Positions 1-7,209 of a DNA stretch of 30,218 nucleotides are shown here, one piece after another. The notes below the pieces were generated by a model. That model searched no databases. It saw nothing but the letters and a program-made list of their open reading frames with translations, and had not been told where the DNA came from. Source of the DNA: JAWVZB01 sp033722375 (GTDB lineage Bacteria > Actinomycetota > Nitriliruptoria > Nitriliruptorales > Nitriliruptoraceae). The translations under genes were made by a program, and so were the position numbers. Within the stretch, counting starts at the first letter, position 1, and each line of letters opens with the position of its first letter. The DNA lies in contig JAWVZB010000029.1 in assembly GCA_033722375.1 (NCBI GenBank), positions 1 through 30,218 on the forward strand. Reading direction: 5' to 3'.

Positions 1-555
1 GAAGGCGGCGAGGTCACGGTCGAGTACCTCGGGGCGATCGCCGAGGAGGACTGCCGCGTCCTCGGACTCACGATCCTCCGCGGGATGCTGGGCGCGGTCG
101 TCCACGAGCCCGTCACCTTCGTCAACGCCCCGCTCCTGGCCGAGGAACGGGGGTTGCACCTGCGCGAGATCACCGACTCGCACAGCGAGGACTACGTGTC
201 GCTGCTCCGTATCTCGGGGCGGGACCACGACGGCAGCAGCATCCGCATCGCGGGAACGGTCTTCCATCCCGGCGAGCGCGAGCGGATCACCGAGGTGTGG
301 AACATCCCCATCGACGTGGAGCCCGCCCCGCACATGGCGTTCTTCCGCTACGAGGACCGCCCCGGGGTCATCGGGACCGTCGGGACCGTCCTCGGCGAGG
401 CCGGCGTCAACATCGCGGCGGCACAAGTCGGCCGTCACACCGCGGGGGGAGAGGCGATCATGGCGCTGTCGCTCGACGACGCCCCGCCCCGCGAGGTCGT
501 CGCGGACATCGCCGAACGGATCGGCGCCTACGAGGGCCGGGCCATCTCGCTCTAG
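1..555 (+). CDS. serA: D-3-phosphoglycerate dehydrogenase, C-terminal part (5' truncated)
   Basis: The reading frame is open from base 1 and encodes the last 184 residues of the protein. It carries the intervening (allosteric substrate binding-like) domain and then a C-terminal ACT domain, seen in the stretch FFRYEDRPGVIGTVGTVL followed by GVNIAAAQVGR and a final beta strand. This is the typical ending of long-form actinobacterial SerA, which oxidises 3-phosphoglycerate in the first step of serine synthesis; the ACT domain usually binds serine. The NAD-binding catalytic half lies outside the window. The TAG stop at 553-555 overlaps the stop of the convergent methyltransferase gene inside one CTAG. 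The family call is secure; the catalytic domain could not be inspected. Confidence 0.9.
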   Translation, partial: EGGEVTVEYLGAIAEEDCRVLGLTILRGMLGAVVHEPVTFVNAPLLAEERGLHLREITDSHSEDYVSLLRISGRDHDGSSIRIAGTVFHPGERERITEVWNIPIDVEPAPHMAFFRYEDRPGVIGTVGTVLGEAGVNIAAAQVGRHTAGGEAIMALSLDDAPPREVVADIAERIGAYEGRAISL

Positions 556-1274
556 CGAGGACCACCGCCTGTCGCCGGCCACACGAACAGCGCGTAGCCG
601 TAGCTGAGGTGGGGCGACGGTTCGCGCCCCGCCAGGAACCGATCGATGACGTCGTCGGGGAACTCGATGCGCAGGATCGTCTCGAGCTCCTCGGCGGACC
701 GGCAGCTCCAACCACCCTCCACGTCGATCCGGCGGCTGCCCCGCTCCCGCCACCAGCGGTCGGTGGCGTCGGGGTCGACCGCGGCGTTCCCCTCGGTCGA
801 CTCGTGCAGGAGCTCCGCGAACTCGCCATGGGTCCACGCGTTGTCGACGACGACCAGGGTGCCGTCGGGGCGGAGGACGCGCGCCGCCTCGGCGAGGCCG
901 GTGTCTGCGCCGGCGCCGAAGAAGTACGCGAACCGTGCGTGGGCGAGGTCGACGCTGTCTGCCGGTAGCGGCAGGTGTTCCGCGGAGCCGGCGCGGACGT
1001 CGATGTTCTCCTCCCTCGCGACACGCTCTCTCGCCCGTGCGAGGAGCTCCGGGTCGGGTTCGACGCCGACCACGCTGGCCGCATCCTGTCCGTAGCGGGG
1101 GAGCCAGAACCCGGTCCCGCAACCGATGTCGAGCAGTTCGCGCCCCGTCCAGTCCGCGACCTCGCGGAGGGCTGCGTCGAGACGTCCGTCCCGGGCGATG
1201 GCCTCGTTCTCCCGCTCGTAGATCTCCGGGTGCTCGGCGATGTTGGGTGCCCGGGTCCAGTCGGCGAAGGTCAC
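552..1274 (-). CDS. class I SAM-dependent methyltransferase
   Basis: A 240-residue protein with a Rossmann-fold methyltransferase core. Motif I is LDIGCGTGFW at about residues 48-57, followed by an acidic residue ending the next strand (GVEPDPELL), and there is a motif-III-like ARVLRPDGTLVVVDNAW region. This matches the Methyltransf_11 type; the methyl acceptor cannot be deduced. I place the start at GTG 1274, whose bases overlap the kynureninase TGA as GTGA, the same junction type used throughout the window; a longer reading to 1358 would run 84 bases into the kynureninase gene and has an arginine-rich, unlikely N-terminus. It is probably co-transcribed with kynureninase. A role in tryptophan or kynurenine metabolism is possible but unproven. 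Confidence 0.82.
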   Translation of the reverse strand: MTFADWTRAPNIAEHPEIYERENEAIARDGRLDAALREVADWTGRELLDIGCGTGFWLPRYGQDAASVVGVEPDPELLARARERVAREENIDVRAGSAEHLPLPADSVDLAHARFAYFFGAGADTGLAEAARVLRPDGTLVVVDNAWTHGEFAELLHESTEGNAAVDPDATDRWWRERGSRRIDVEGGWSCRSAEELETILRIEFPDDVIDRFLAGREPSPHLSYGYALFVWPATGGGPR

Positions 1275-2485
1275 GGCACCGGGCCGCCCGACGCGAACTC
1301 GGGGCGCTGCCACTCGCCGGAGCTGACGACGTCGGTGAGTTCCTCGACCGCGTCCCACACGTCGACGTAGCTGACGGAGAGTGGGGCGAACCCGAACCGG
1401 AGGAGGTCGGGTGGCCGGTGGTCACCGACCACGCCCCGTTCCCCGAGGGCGCGGATCATCGCCCCCGCTCCGGGGTGCCGCAACGACACCTGCGCCCCGC
1501 GCTCTTCGGCGGCGAGCGGCGAGATGACCTCGAGCTCCGGGCAGCGCACGCGGATCCGGTCGAGGAACAGGTTCGTGAGTTCCCCTGCCTTGCGCTCGAC
1601 CTGCGTCAGGTGGACGCCTTCCCAGGTCTCGAGCGCGCCGGCCAGAGCGGCCAGGGAGAGGATCGGCGGTGTGCCGTTCTGGAACCGCTTGGCGTCGCTG
1701 GCCGGGCGGTAGTGGTCGTCGAACGAGAACGGCTCGGCGTGGCCGAACCAGCCTCGCAGCGCCGTGGCGAGCTGGCCGTGATGTCGTGACGCGGCGTAGA
1801 TCCATGCCGGCGCGCCGGGGCCGCCGTTGAGGAACTTGTAGCTGCAGCCGACCGCGAGGTCTGCTCCCCACTCGTCGAGGCGCAGGTCGAGCGCCCCGAC
1901 GCTGTGCGAGAGGTCCCAGACGGTGACCGCGCCTGCGTCGTGGGCGCGGGTGGTCCATGACCCGAGGTCGGCGCGGGCCCCGCTGCGGTAGTCGACGTGA
2001 CTGCGCACCAGCACCGCGACGTCGTCTCCGAGGGCGGCCGCGAGCTCGTCTGGAGCAACGGAACGGACCTCCGCGCCGGTCTGCTCTGCCACGCCCTGCG
2101 CGACGTAGCGGTCGGTCGGGAACTCACCGTCGACCAGCAGGATGACGCGACGGTCAGGTCGCAGGCGTAGCCCAGCCACGAGCGCCTTGAAGAGGTTCGC
2201 GGAGGTGCTGTCGGCCACCGCGACCTCGTCCGATGTCGCACCGAGCAGTGGGGCCAGACGACCCGCGACGCGTTCGGCGAGGTCCACCCAGCCTCGGTTC
2301 CAGCCGCCGATGAGCTCCTCCCGCCAGAGCTCGAGAGCCTCCTGGACCTGCTCGAGCGCCCTGTCTGTCATCGCGCCCAGCGAGTTGCCATCGAGGTAGA
2401 TCTGGCCGGAGGCGAGCTGGAAGTGGGACCGACGCCCCGCGAGGGGGTCGTCTGCGTCGAGGGCAACAGCGTCGGTCCGATCCAT
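1271..2485 (-). CDS. kynU: kynureninase (PLP-dependent)
   Basis: A 404-residue fold-type I PLP enzyme of normal kynureninase length. Diagnostic elements are YLDGNSLG at residues 30-37, the aspartate-histidine element WDLSHSVGA at 190-198, and the PLP lysine in CSYKFLNGGPG (Lys217). Family members hydrolyse L-kynurenine (or 3-hydroxykynurenine) to anthranilate (or 3-hydroxyanthranilate) and alanine in tryptophan catabolism. The ATG at 2485 is preceded by an AGGA-type ribosome site. No tryptophan dioxygenase or formamidase gene is visible nearby, so the rest of the pathway must lie elsewhere. The gene is divergent from the fatty-acid operon and shares the dyad-rich upstream region with it. Confidence 0.9.
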   Translation of the reverse strand: MDRTDAVALDADDPLAGRRSHFQLASGQIYLDGNSLGAMTDRALEQVQEALELWREELIGGWNRGWVDLAERVAGRLAPLLGATSDEVAVADSTSANLFKALVAGLRLRPDRRVILLVDGEFPTDRYVAQGVAEQTGAEVRSVAPDELAAALGDDVAVLVRSHVDYRSGARADLGSWTTRAHDAGAVTVWDLSHSVGALDLRLDEWGADLAVGCSYKFLNGGPGAPAWIYAASRHHGQLATALRGWFGHAEPFSFDDHYRPASDAKRFQNGTPPILSLAALAGALETWEGVHLTQVERKAGELTNLFLDRIRVRCPELEVISPLAAEERGAQVSLRHPGAGAMIRALGERGVVGDHRPPDLLRFGFAPLSVSYVDVWDAVEELTDVVSSGEWQRPEFASGGPVP

Positions 2486-2570
2486 GCCGCCATCCTGTCA
2501 CACGTCGCTGAACACGCCCATCGGGGGCTGCCCGCGCAACCGTCCGATCGGGGGAGGGCGCGCTGCGGGG

Positions 2571-2586
2571 TACTCCGAACGGAGTA
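2571..2586. promoter_or_regulatory. 16-base dyad TACTCCGAACGGAGTA, candidate operator
   Basis: Seven-base arms TACTCCG and CGGAGTA are separated by AA, so the element is a perfect inverted repeat except for its centre. It is flanked by GGGG on both sides. It lies between the divergent kynU and fabD genes, 86 bases from the kynU start and 134 from fabD. The geometry suits a dimeric repressor, but I cannot name the protein. The dyad is read directly; the function is inferred. Confidence 0.4.
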
Positions 2587-2635
2587 GGGGGGCGTTCGGC
2601 GAGCGCACACCGTCATGATGACCGGGGGCAGTGAC

Positions 2636-2696
2636 TTGACATCGACGTCGACATCGACGTCAATGGCACCGGCATCGATATTGACGTCGATGTCAA
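2636..2696. repeat. cluster of three TTGACATCGACGTC-type elements upstream of fabD
   Basis: The 12-mer GACATCGACGTC occurs twice in direct tandem at 2638-2649 and 2650-2661, then once in perfect inverse orientation at 2683-2694. TTGAC flanks extend this: 2636-2649 pairs perfectly with 2683-2696 (14 bases), and 2650-2664 pairs perfectly with 2680-2694 (15 bases around a 15-base loop). Two alternative hairpins are therefore possible. The first element starts with TTGACA, a perfect -35 hexamer, but I see no good -10 at 17 bases. The cluster ends 23 bases before the fabD start. It looks like a multi-site operator for a fatty-acid regulator or an RNA switch-like leader; the regulator is unknown. 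Confidence 0.5.
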
Positions 2697-2719
2697 TTTC
2701 GCTGTTGGGGAGCCATCAG

Positions 2720-3646
2720 ATGAGGATCGCCTTCCTGTTCCCGGGCCAGGGGTCGCACGACCCCGGCCTCGGCGCCGCCTGGCGCGACGAGCCGTCCGGA
2801 GACGTGGTTCGGGAGATCGGCGCCGTGGCAGGACTCGATCTCGTCGCCGCACTCGATGACGAGGCAACCGGCGCGGATACCGCCGTGGCACAGCCGGCGA
2901 TCATGGCGGCCTCGCTGGCAGCCAGTGAAGCGTTGCTCGCCGAGGGGATCGAGCCGGCCTTCGTCGCGGGGCACAGCCTCGGTGAGGTGACGGCGGCGGT
3001 CGCGGCAGGGGTGTTCGACATCACCCGGGGAGCCGAGCTGGTGGCTGAGCGGGGTCGGGCGATGGCCGCGGCATGCGCGTCCTCACCAGGGACGATGGCG
3101 GCCGTGATCCGTCTCGGGCCCGACGATCTCCTCCATGTTGTCGGCGAGGTCCCCGACGCGGTGGTCGCCAACGAGAACGCACCTGGTCAGACCGTCGTCG
3201 CCGGCCCCCCGGAGGCGATCACCCGCGTCAGCGACCTCGCGCGCGAGCGCGGGGGCCGGGTCCTCCCGCTCGACGTCGAAGGGGCCTTCCACTCACCCGC
3301 GATGACACCCGCCGTGGTCCGTGTCGAGGCCGCCCTGCGGCGGATCGAGAGCCACAACCCCGCGATCCCGATCGTCAGCGGGGTGGACGGACGTGTCCTG
3401 GTCAGCGACGCCGACGTTCGGAAGGCGCTCGTCGACGGGATCCTGTCGCCGGTCCGGTGGGTGAGCGTCCAGGAGACGCTCGTGGAGCTCGGGGCTCAGC
3501 TGCTGATCGAAGTCGGCCCCGGCAAGGTTCTCACCGGTCTGGCCAAGCGCACCGTCGGCGACCTCCCGACGGTCAGCGTCTCGACGCCGGAGGACGTTCG
3601 GTCCCTCCATGACCGACTGCCCGAGTTCACGGGAGCAAGCCGATGA
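2720..3646 (+). CDS. fabD: malonyl-CoA:ACP transacylase
   Basis: A 308-residue transacylase that moves malonyl from CoA to ACP, supplying the extender unit for FAS-II. It shows the N-terminal FPGQGSH motif, the nucleophile elbow GHSLGEV with Ser86, the RGRAM arginine near residue 113 and the catalytic histidine in GAFHSPAM (His191). Length is normal for FabD. I start at ATG 2720 because it has a GGGGAG ribosome site eight bases upstream and the protein then begins MRIAFLFPGQG, as family members do. An in-frame ATG at 2615 would translate the repeat cluster into a serine/threonine tail and is rejected. The gene heads the fatty-acid operon and overlaps its downstream neighbour by four bases. 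Confidence 0.95.
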   Translation: MRIAFLFPGQGSHDPGLGAAWRDEPSGDVVREIGAVAGLDLVAALDDEATGADTAVAQPAIMAASLAASEALLAEGIEPAFVAGHSLGEVTAAVAAGVFDITRGAELVAERGRAMAAACASSPGTMAAVIRLGPDDLLHVVGEVPDAVVANENAPGQTVVAGPPEAITRVSDLARERGGRVLPLDVEGAFHSPAMTPAVVRVEAALRRIESHNPAIPIVSGVDGRVLVSDADVRKALVDGILSPVRWVSVQETLVELGAQLLIEVGPGKVLTGLAKRTVGDLPTVSVSTPEDVRSLHDRLPEFTGASR

Positions 3647-3876
3647 TCCCCATCCCCTCCATGTCGCTCGCCACCTCCCCCGTCGACGGACGGGTCCGCC
3701 GGCTCGCGGCGGTGGACACCGAGGTCGACCGTGGCGACGTCGTCGCGGTCATCACGGGCGCGCAGGGTGAGGCGACCGTCACCGCCCCGACCGCGGGGCG
3801 GGTCGGGGGGCCGCTGACCGACGAGGACCAGCCGGTACGCGCCGGAGAGGGGATCGTGTGGCTGTCGAAGGCATGA
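3643..3876 (+). CDS. small biotinyl/lipoyl-like domain protein without acceptor lysine
   Basis: A 77-residue protein whose sequence follows the biotinyl/lipoyl hammerhead pattern: SPVDGRVRRL near residues 12-21, VDRGDVVAVI near 28-37, ATVTAPTAGRV near 43-53 and a closing VRAGEGIVWL. In a biotin carrier the central turn would be E-A-M-K-M; here it reads TGAQGEATV and contains no lysine. The only lysine is the penultimate residue. It therefore cannot be biotinylated or lipoylated in the usual way. It overlaps fabD and fabH by four bases on each side, so it is translationally coupled within the operon. It may be a structural or regulatory partner of the carboxylase encoded downstream; that role is inference. 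Confidence 0.7.
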   Translation: MIPIPSMSLATSPVDGRVRRLAAVDTEVDRGDVVAVITGAQGEATVTAPTAGRVGGPLTDEDQPVRAGEGIVWLSKA

Positions 3877-4889
3877 CCCCCGCATCCGATCGCAGCGCAG
3901 CGCTCCCCGTCCGTATCAGCGGGCTCGGGACCTACCTGCCCGAGCGCGTCGTGACCAACGACGACTGGGCAGCGGAGCTCGACACCTCGGACGAGTGGAT
4001 CACCACCCGGACGGGCATCCGCGAGCGCCACGTCGCCGCACCCAACCAAGCCACCAGCGACCTCGCGGCCGCGGCGGGCAAGGCCGCCCTGGCCGATGCT
4101 GGCTACGGCGTCGAAGACGTCTCCACGGTCGTCCTCGCGACCACCACCCCCGACCACCCGATCCCGGGAACTGCGCCGATCGTGTCCGCGGCGCTCGGGA
4201 CCGAGGCACCGGCTTTCGATGTCAACGCCGCGTGCAGCGGCTTCGTCTACGGGCTCGAGATCGCCGGTTCCCTGGCGCTCCGAGGGGGTGGGCCCGTGCT
4301 CCTGATCGGAGCCGAGACCCTCTCACGGGTCACGGACCGGACGGACCGGTCCACCGCTGTGCTGTTCGGGGATGGGGCAGGCGCGGTCGTGCTCGAACGG
4401 GACCCGTTCGCGTCCTTGGGGCCGTTCGACGCAGGCGCCGACGGCACTCTCGCCGAGATCCTGGTGACTCCCGCCGGGGGCACGCGCACCCCCGTGGACC
4501 CCGACGTCCTGGAGTCACGCGACCAGTTCCTCACGATGCGCGGCGGCGAGGTCTACCGCCAGGCCGTCACCCGGATGGCCGCCTCGTCGGAACGGGTCCT
4601 CACCGCCGCGGGGGCCTCGGTGGAGGACATCGACCTGTTCGTCGGTCACCAGGCGAACCAACGCATCCTCGACGCGGTTGCGCGCCGGATCGGCATGCCC
4701 GATGACCGGTGCCATCTGACCGTCGACCGGCACGGCAACACCTCCGCGGCCTCCATCCCCTTGGCGCTCGGCGACGCCCGCGCCTCCGGTCGGCTCAAAC
4801 CCGGAACGCGCGTGCTGCTGACCGCGTTCGGGGCGGGTATCACCTGGGCGTCGTGCCTCTTGACCTGGACGGGAAGGAACGGCTCATGA
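3873..4889 (+). CDS. fabH: beta-ketoacyl-ACP synthase III
   Basis: A 338-residue initiating condensing enzyme that joins an acyl-CoA primer to malonyl-ACP. The catalytic triad is visible: Cys121 in NAACSGFVYG, His259 in VGHQANQRI and Asn289 in RHGNTSAAS. The TGIRERH element near residue 47 is also typical. I choose ATG 3873, which overlaps the previous TGA as ATGA; an in-frame GTG at 3858 would add five residues and cannot be excluded. The stop overlaps the fabG start in the same way. Primer preference (straight or branched) cannot be read from the sequence by eye. Confidence 0.95.
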   Translation: MTPASDRSAALPVRISGLGTYLPERVVTNDDWAAELDTSDEWITTRTGIRERHVAAPNQATSDLAAAAGKAALADAGYGVEDVSTVVLATTTPDHPIPGTAPIVSAALGTEAPAFDVNAACSGFVYGLEIAGSLALRGGGPVLLIGAETLSRVTDRTDRSTAVLFGDGAGAVVLERDPFASLGPFDAGADGTLAEILVTPAGGTRTPVDPDVLESRDQFLTMRGGEVYRQAVTRMAASSERVLTAAGASVEDIDLFVGHQANQRILDAVARRIGMPDDRCHLTVDRHGNTSAASIPLALGDARASGRLKPGTRVLLTAFGAGITWASCLLTWTGRNGS

Positions 4890-5608
4890 GCGGCGTAGCC
4901 CTGATCACCGGAGGTTCCGGGGGCATCGGCTCCGCCATCGCGCGGTGGCTCGCCGAGGACGGCTTCACGGTCCTCGTGGGGTACCGCTCGAACGAGGAGG
5001 TGGCCGAGCAGGTGGCCTCGTCGTGCAACGGCAAGGCCGAGCCGGTCAGGATCGACGTCACCGACGAGGACTCGATCGCTGCCGCCATCGACCGTGCCGG
5101 TGACCTCGGCGGTCTGACCGTGCTCGTCAACAACGCCGGCATCACGAGCGATGCCCTCCTGATGCGGCTCGGCACCGACGACCTCGACCGCACGCTCGAC
5201 GTGGATCTGCGGGGAGCCATCCTCGCCTCCAAGGCGGCGATCCGTCCAATGCTGCGCGCTCGGGGTGGCCGGATCATCAACGTCTCCTCGGTGGTCGGCC
5301 TGCGTGGCAACGCCGGACAGACCGCCTACGCGGCGGCCAAGTCTGGGCTGGTCGGCTTCAGCAAGTCACTTGCGCGCGAGGTCGGCAAGAAGGGCATCAC
5401 GGTGAACGTCGTCGCCCCCGGCTACGTCGAGACCGCCATGACCGACGCCCTCGGCGACGAGCAACGCAGAGCCTTGACCGACCAGGCACCGATCGCTCGA
5501 GCAGTCACCGCCGGCGAGGTCGCCGCGACCGTCGCCTTCCTCGCCTCGGACCACGCGGCCGCCATCACCGGCGCGGTCATCCCCGTCGACGGGGGCGCTG
5601 CCGCCTGA
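4886..5608 (+). CDS. fabG: 3-oxoacyl-ACP reductase
   Basis: A 240-residue classical short-chain dehydrogenase. It has the cofactor loop TGGSGGIG (residues 8-15), NNAG (82-85), the catalytic Ser135, Tyr148 and Lys152 (YAAAK), and the C-terminal NVVAPGYVETAMT segment that closely resembles E. coli FabG. It reduces 3-oxoacyl-ACP with NADPH in each FAS-II cycle. One oddity is that the Asn of the usual Asn-Ser-Tyr-Lys tetrad (TNL in E. coli) is replaced by Asp107 (VDLRG). The start ATG 4886 overlaps the fabH stop; the longer upstream reading is an artefact of the fabH gene. Confidence 0.94.
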   Translation: MSGVALITGGSGGIGSAIARWLAEDGFTVLVGYRSNEEVAEQVASSCNGKAEPVRIDVTDEDSIAAAIDRAGDLGGLTVLVNNAGITSDALLMRLGTDDLDRTLDVDLRGAILASKAAIRPMLRARGGRIINVSSVVGLRGNAGQTAYAAAKSGLVGFSKSLAREVGKKGITVNVVAPGYVETAMTDALGDEQRRALTDQAPIARAVTAGEVAATVAFLASDHAAAITGAVIPVDGGAAA

Positions 5609-5666
5609 CACCGGAACAACGTTCACCAGATCACGACCACGAAAAGACCCAGAAAGGGAGAAACAC

Positions 5667-5918
5667 ATGAACAAGGAACAGATCACCGACCGCTTCGAGG
5701 AGATCCTCACCGGGACCTTCGGGGTTCCCGAGGAGGACTTCGCTCCGGACGCGAGCTTCGAAGCCCTCGGGCTCGACAGCCTCGACGTCGTCGAGCTCAC
5801 GCTCGTCGTCGAGGAGGAGCTCGGCGTGAAGATCGAGGACGAGGAGCTCGAGGACGTGCGGACCGTCCAGGACGCCGTCGACAAGGTCGCGGACAAGAAG
5901 GCCGCCGTCTCCGCCTGA
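5667..5918 (+). CDS. acpP: acyl carrier protein
   Basis: An acidic 83-residue protein with the phosphopantetheine site GLDSLDVVEL, where Ser38 would carry the prosthetic group. Length and acidity are normal for a FAS-II ACP. It carries the growing acyl chain between FabD, FabH, FabG, FabF and FabI. A clear AAGGGAG ribosome site precedes the ATG, and a 58-base gap separates it from fabG. This is one of only two real gaps in the operon, consistent with independent strong translation of an abundant protein. The holo form would be made by the AcpS encoded at 9388. Confidence 0.96.
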   Translation: MNKEQITDRFEEILTGTFGVPEEDFAPDASFEALGLDSLDVVELTLVVEEELGVKIEDEELEDVRTVQDAVDKVADKKAAVSA

Positions 5919-5955
5919 CGCCACCACACGACCCGATCTCGAGGAGTACTCAGCC

Positions 5956-7209
5956 ATGAGTACCGATGACATCGTCATCACCGGCATGGGCGCGATCACG
6001 CCCGCCGGGCGCGGCGTCGAGGAGACCTGGACCGGTCTCCTCGCCGGCAAGGCCCGGGCGCGCATCGACGCCGAGCTCGAGGAGCCCGGCACGGCGGTCA
6101 CGATCTCCTGCCGCACCCCCGGCTTCGACCCCGACGAGGAGCTCGGACGGGGCGCCAGCCGGCGGCTGGATCGCTTCGCCCATCTCGCGCTCATCGCAGC
6201 CATCGAAGCGTTGGACGACGCCGGGCTCACCGCCGACGGCGAGCCGCGCGACGACGTCGACTGGGATCGCGTCGGGATCGTGCTCGGCAGTGGGATCGGT
6301 GGCGCCGAGACCTGGGCCGAGGAGTACCCCCGGTTCCTCGAGAAGGGGCCGGGCCGGGTCAGCCCGATGTTCGTCCCGAAGATGCTCTCGAACACCGCCG
6401 CGGGGATGATCGCGATCCGGACTGGAGCGCGCGGTCCGAACATGACCGTCAACACCGCCTGTGCGGCGGCGACCTCGGCGATCCACCTCGGACGTGACCT
6501 CTTGCGATCCGGATCTGCCGACGTCGTCATCGTCGGCGGAGTCGAGGCTGGGATCACCGGCCTCGCGGTCTCCGCCTTCGCGCAGATGGGTGCGCTGTCG
6601 AAGAACCCCGATCCCGAGACGGCCTCGCGTCCGTTCGACGTCGACCGCGACGGGTTCGTGATGGGCGAGGGCGCCGGGATCCTCGTGCTCGAACGCGCTG
6701 GCGACGCCGACGCCCGGGGTGTCAACGGCGACGTGCGTGTCGCCGGGGCGGGTGCGTCCGCCGACGCCCACCACGCAACGGCGCCGCCCGAAGACGGCGG
6801 TGGCGCGATCCTTGCCATGCAGCGGGCGCTCGAGGACGCCGACATCGGCGCGGACGACGTCGACCACCTCAACGCACACGGCACCTCCACACCCCTCAAC
6901 GACGTCTCCGAGGCGCGGGCCATCCGCGCGGTCTTCGGTGATGCCGCCGACCAGGTGGCGGTGACGTCCACCAAGGGCGTCACGGGGCACCTACTCGGCG
7001 CCGCCGGCGGCGTCGAGGCGATCGCCGCGGCGCTCGCGATCCGAGACGGGGTCGTTCCCCCGACCGCGAACCTGACCGAGCAGGATCCGGAGATCGATCT
7101 CGACGTCGTGTCGGGCGAGCCGCGGGAACGGCAGGTCGATGTTGCCATGTCGAACTCGTTCGGGTTCGGCGGCCAGAACGCCACGCTCGTGCTGTCGAGG
7201 GTCGGCTGA
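5956..7209 (+). CDS. fabF: beta-ketoacyl-ACP synthase II
   Basis: A 417-residue elongating condensing enzyme with the expected Cys-His-His triad: Cys169 in NTACAAATSA, His308 in NAHGTSTPLND and His345 in KGVTGHLLGAAG, with Lys340 nearby. It extends acyl-ACP with malonyl-ACP. Length is normal for FabF/KasA. ATG 5956 follows a GAGGAG ribosome site (5940-5945). The TGA overlaps the next ATG as TGATG, so translation of the carboxyltransferase is probably coupled to it. Confidence 0.95.
   Translation: MSTDDIVITGMGAITPAGRGVEETWTGLLAGKARARIDAELEEPGTAVTISCRTPGFDPDEELGRGASRRLDRFAHLALIAAIEALDDAGLTADGEPRDDVDWDRVGIVLGSGIGGAETWAEEYPRFLEKGPGRVSPMFVPKMLSNTAAGMIAIRTGARGPNMTVNTACAAATSAIHLGRDLLRSGSADVVIVGGVEAGITGLAVSAFAQMGALSKNPDPETASRPFDVDRDGFVMGEGAGILVLERAGDADARGVNGDVRVAGAGASADAHHATAPPEDGGGAILAMQRALEDADIGADDVDHLNAHGTSTPLNDVSEARAIRAVFGDAADQVAVTSTKGVTGHLLGAAGGVEAIAAALAIRDGVVPPTANLTEQDPEIDLDVVSGEPRERQVDVAMSNSFGFGGQNATLVLSRVG

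Noticed and set aside
2615..2719. N-terminal extension of FabD rich in Ser/Thr from an ATG at 2615
   Set aside because: It is a translation of the repeat cluster, and FabD proteins start at the MRIAFLFPGQG segment, which has its own ribosome site.
3643..3876. Calling this gene a functional biotin carboxyl carrier protein (accB)
   Set aside because: There is no lysine at the biotinylation turn, so the label would be misleading.
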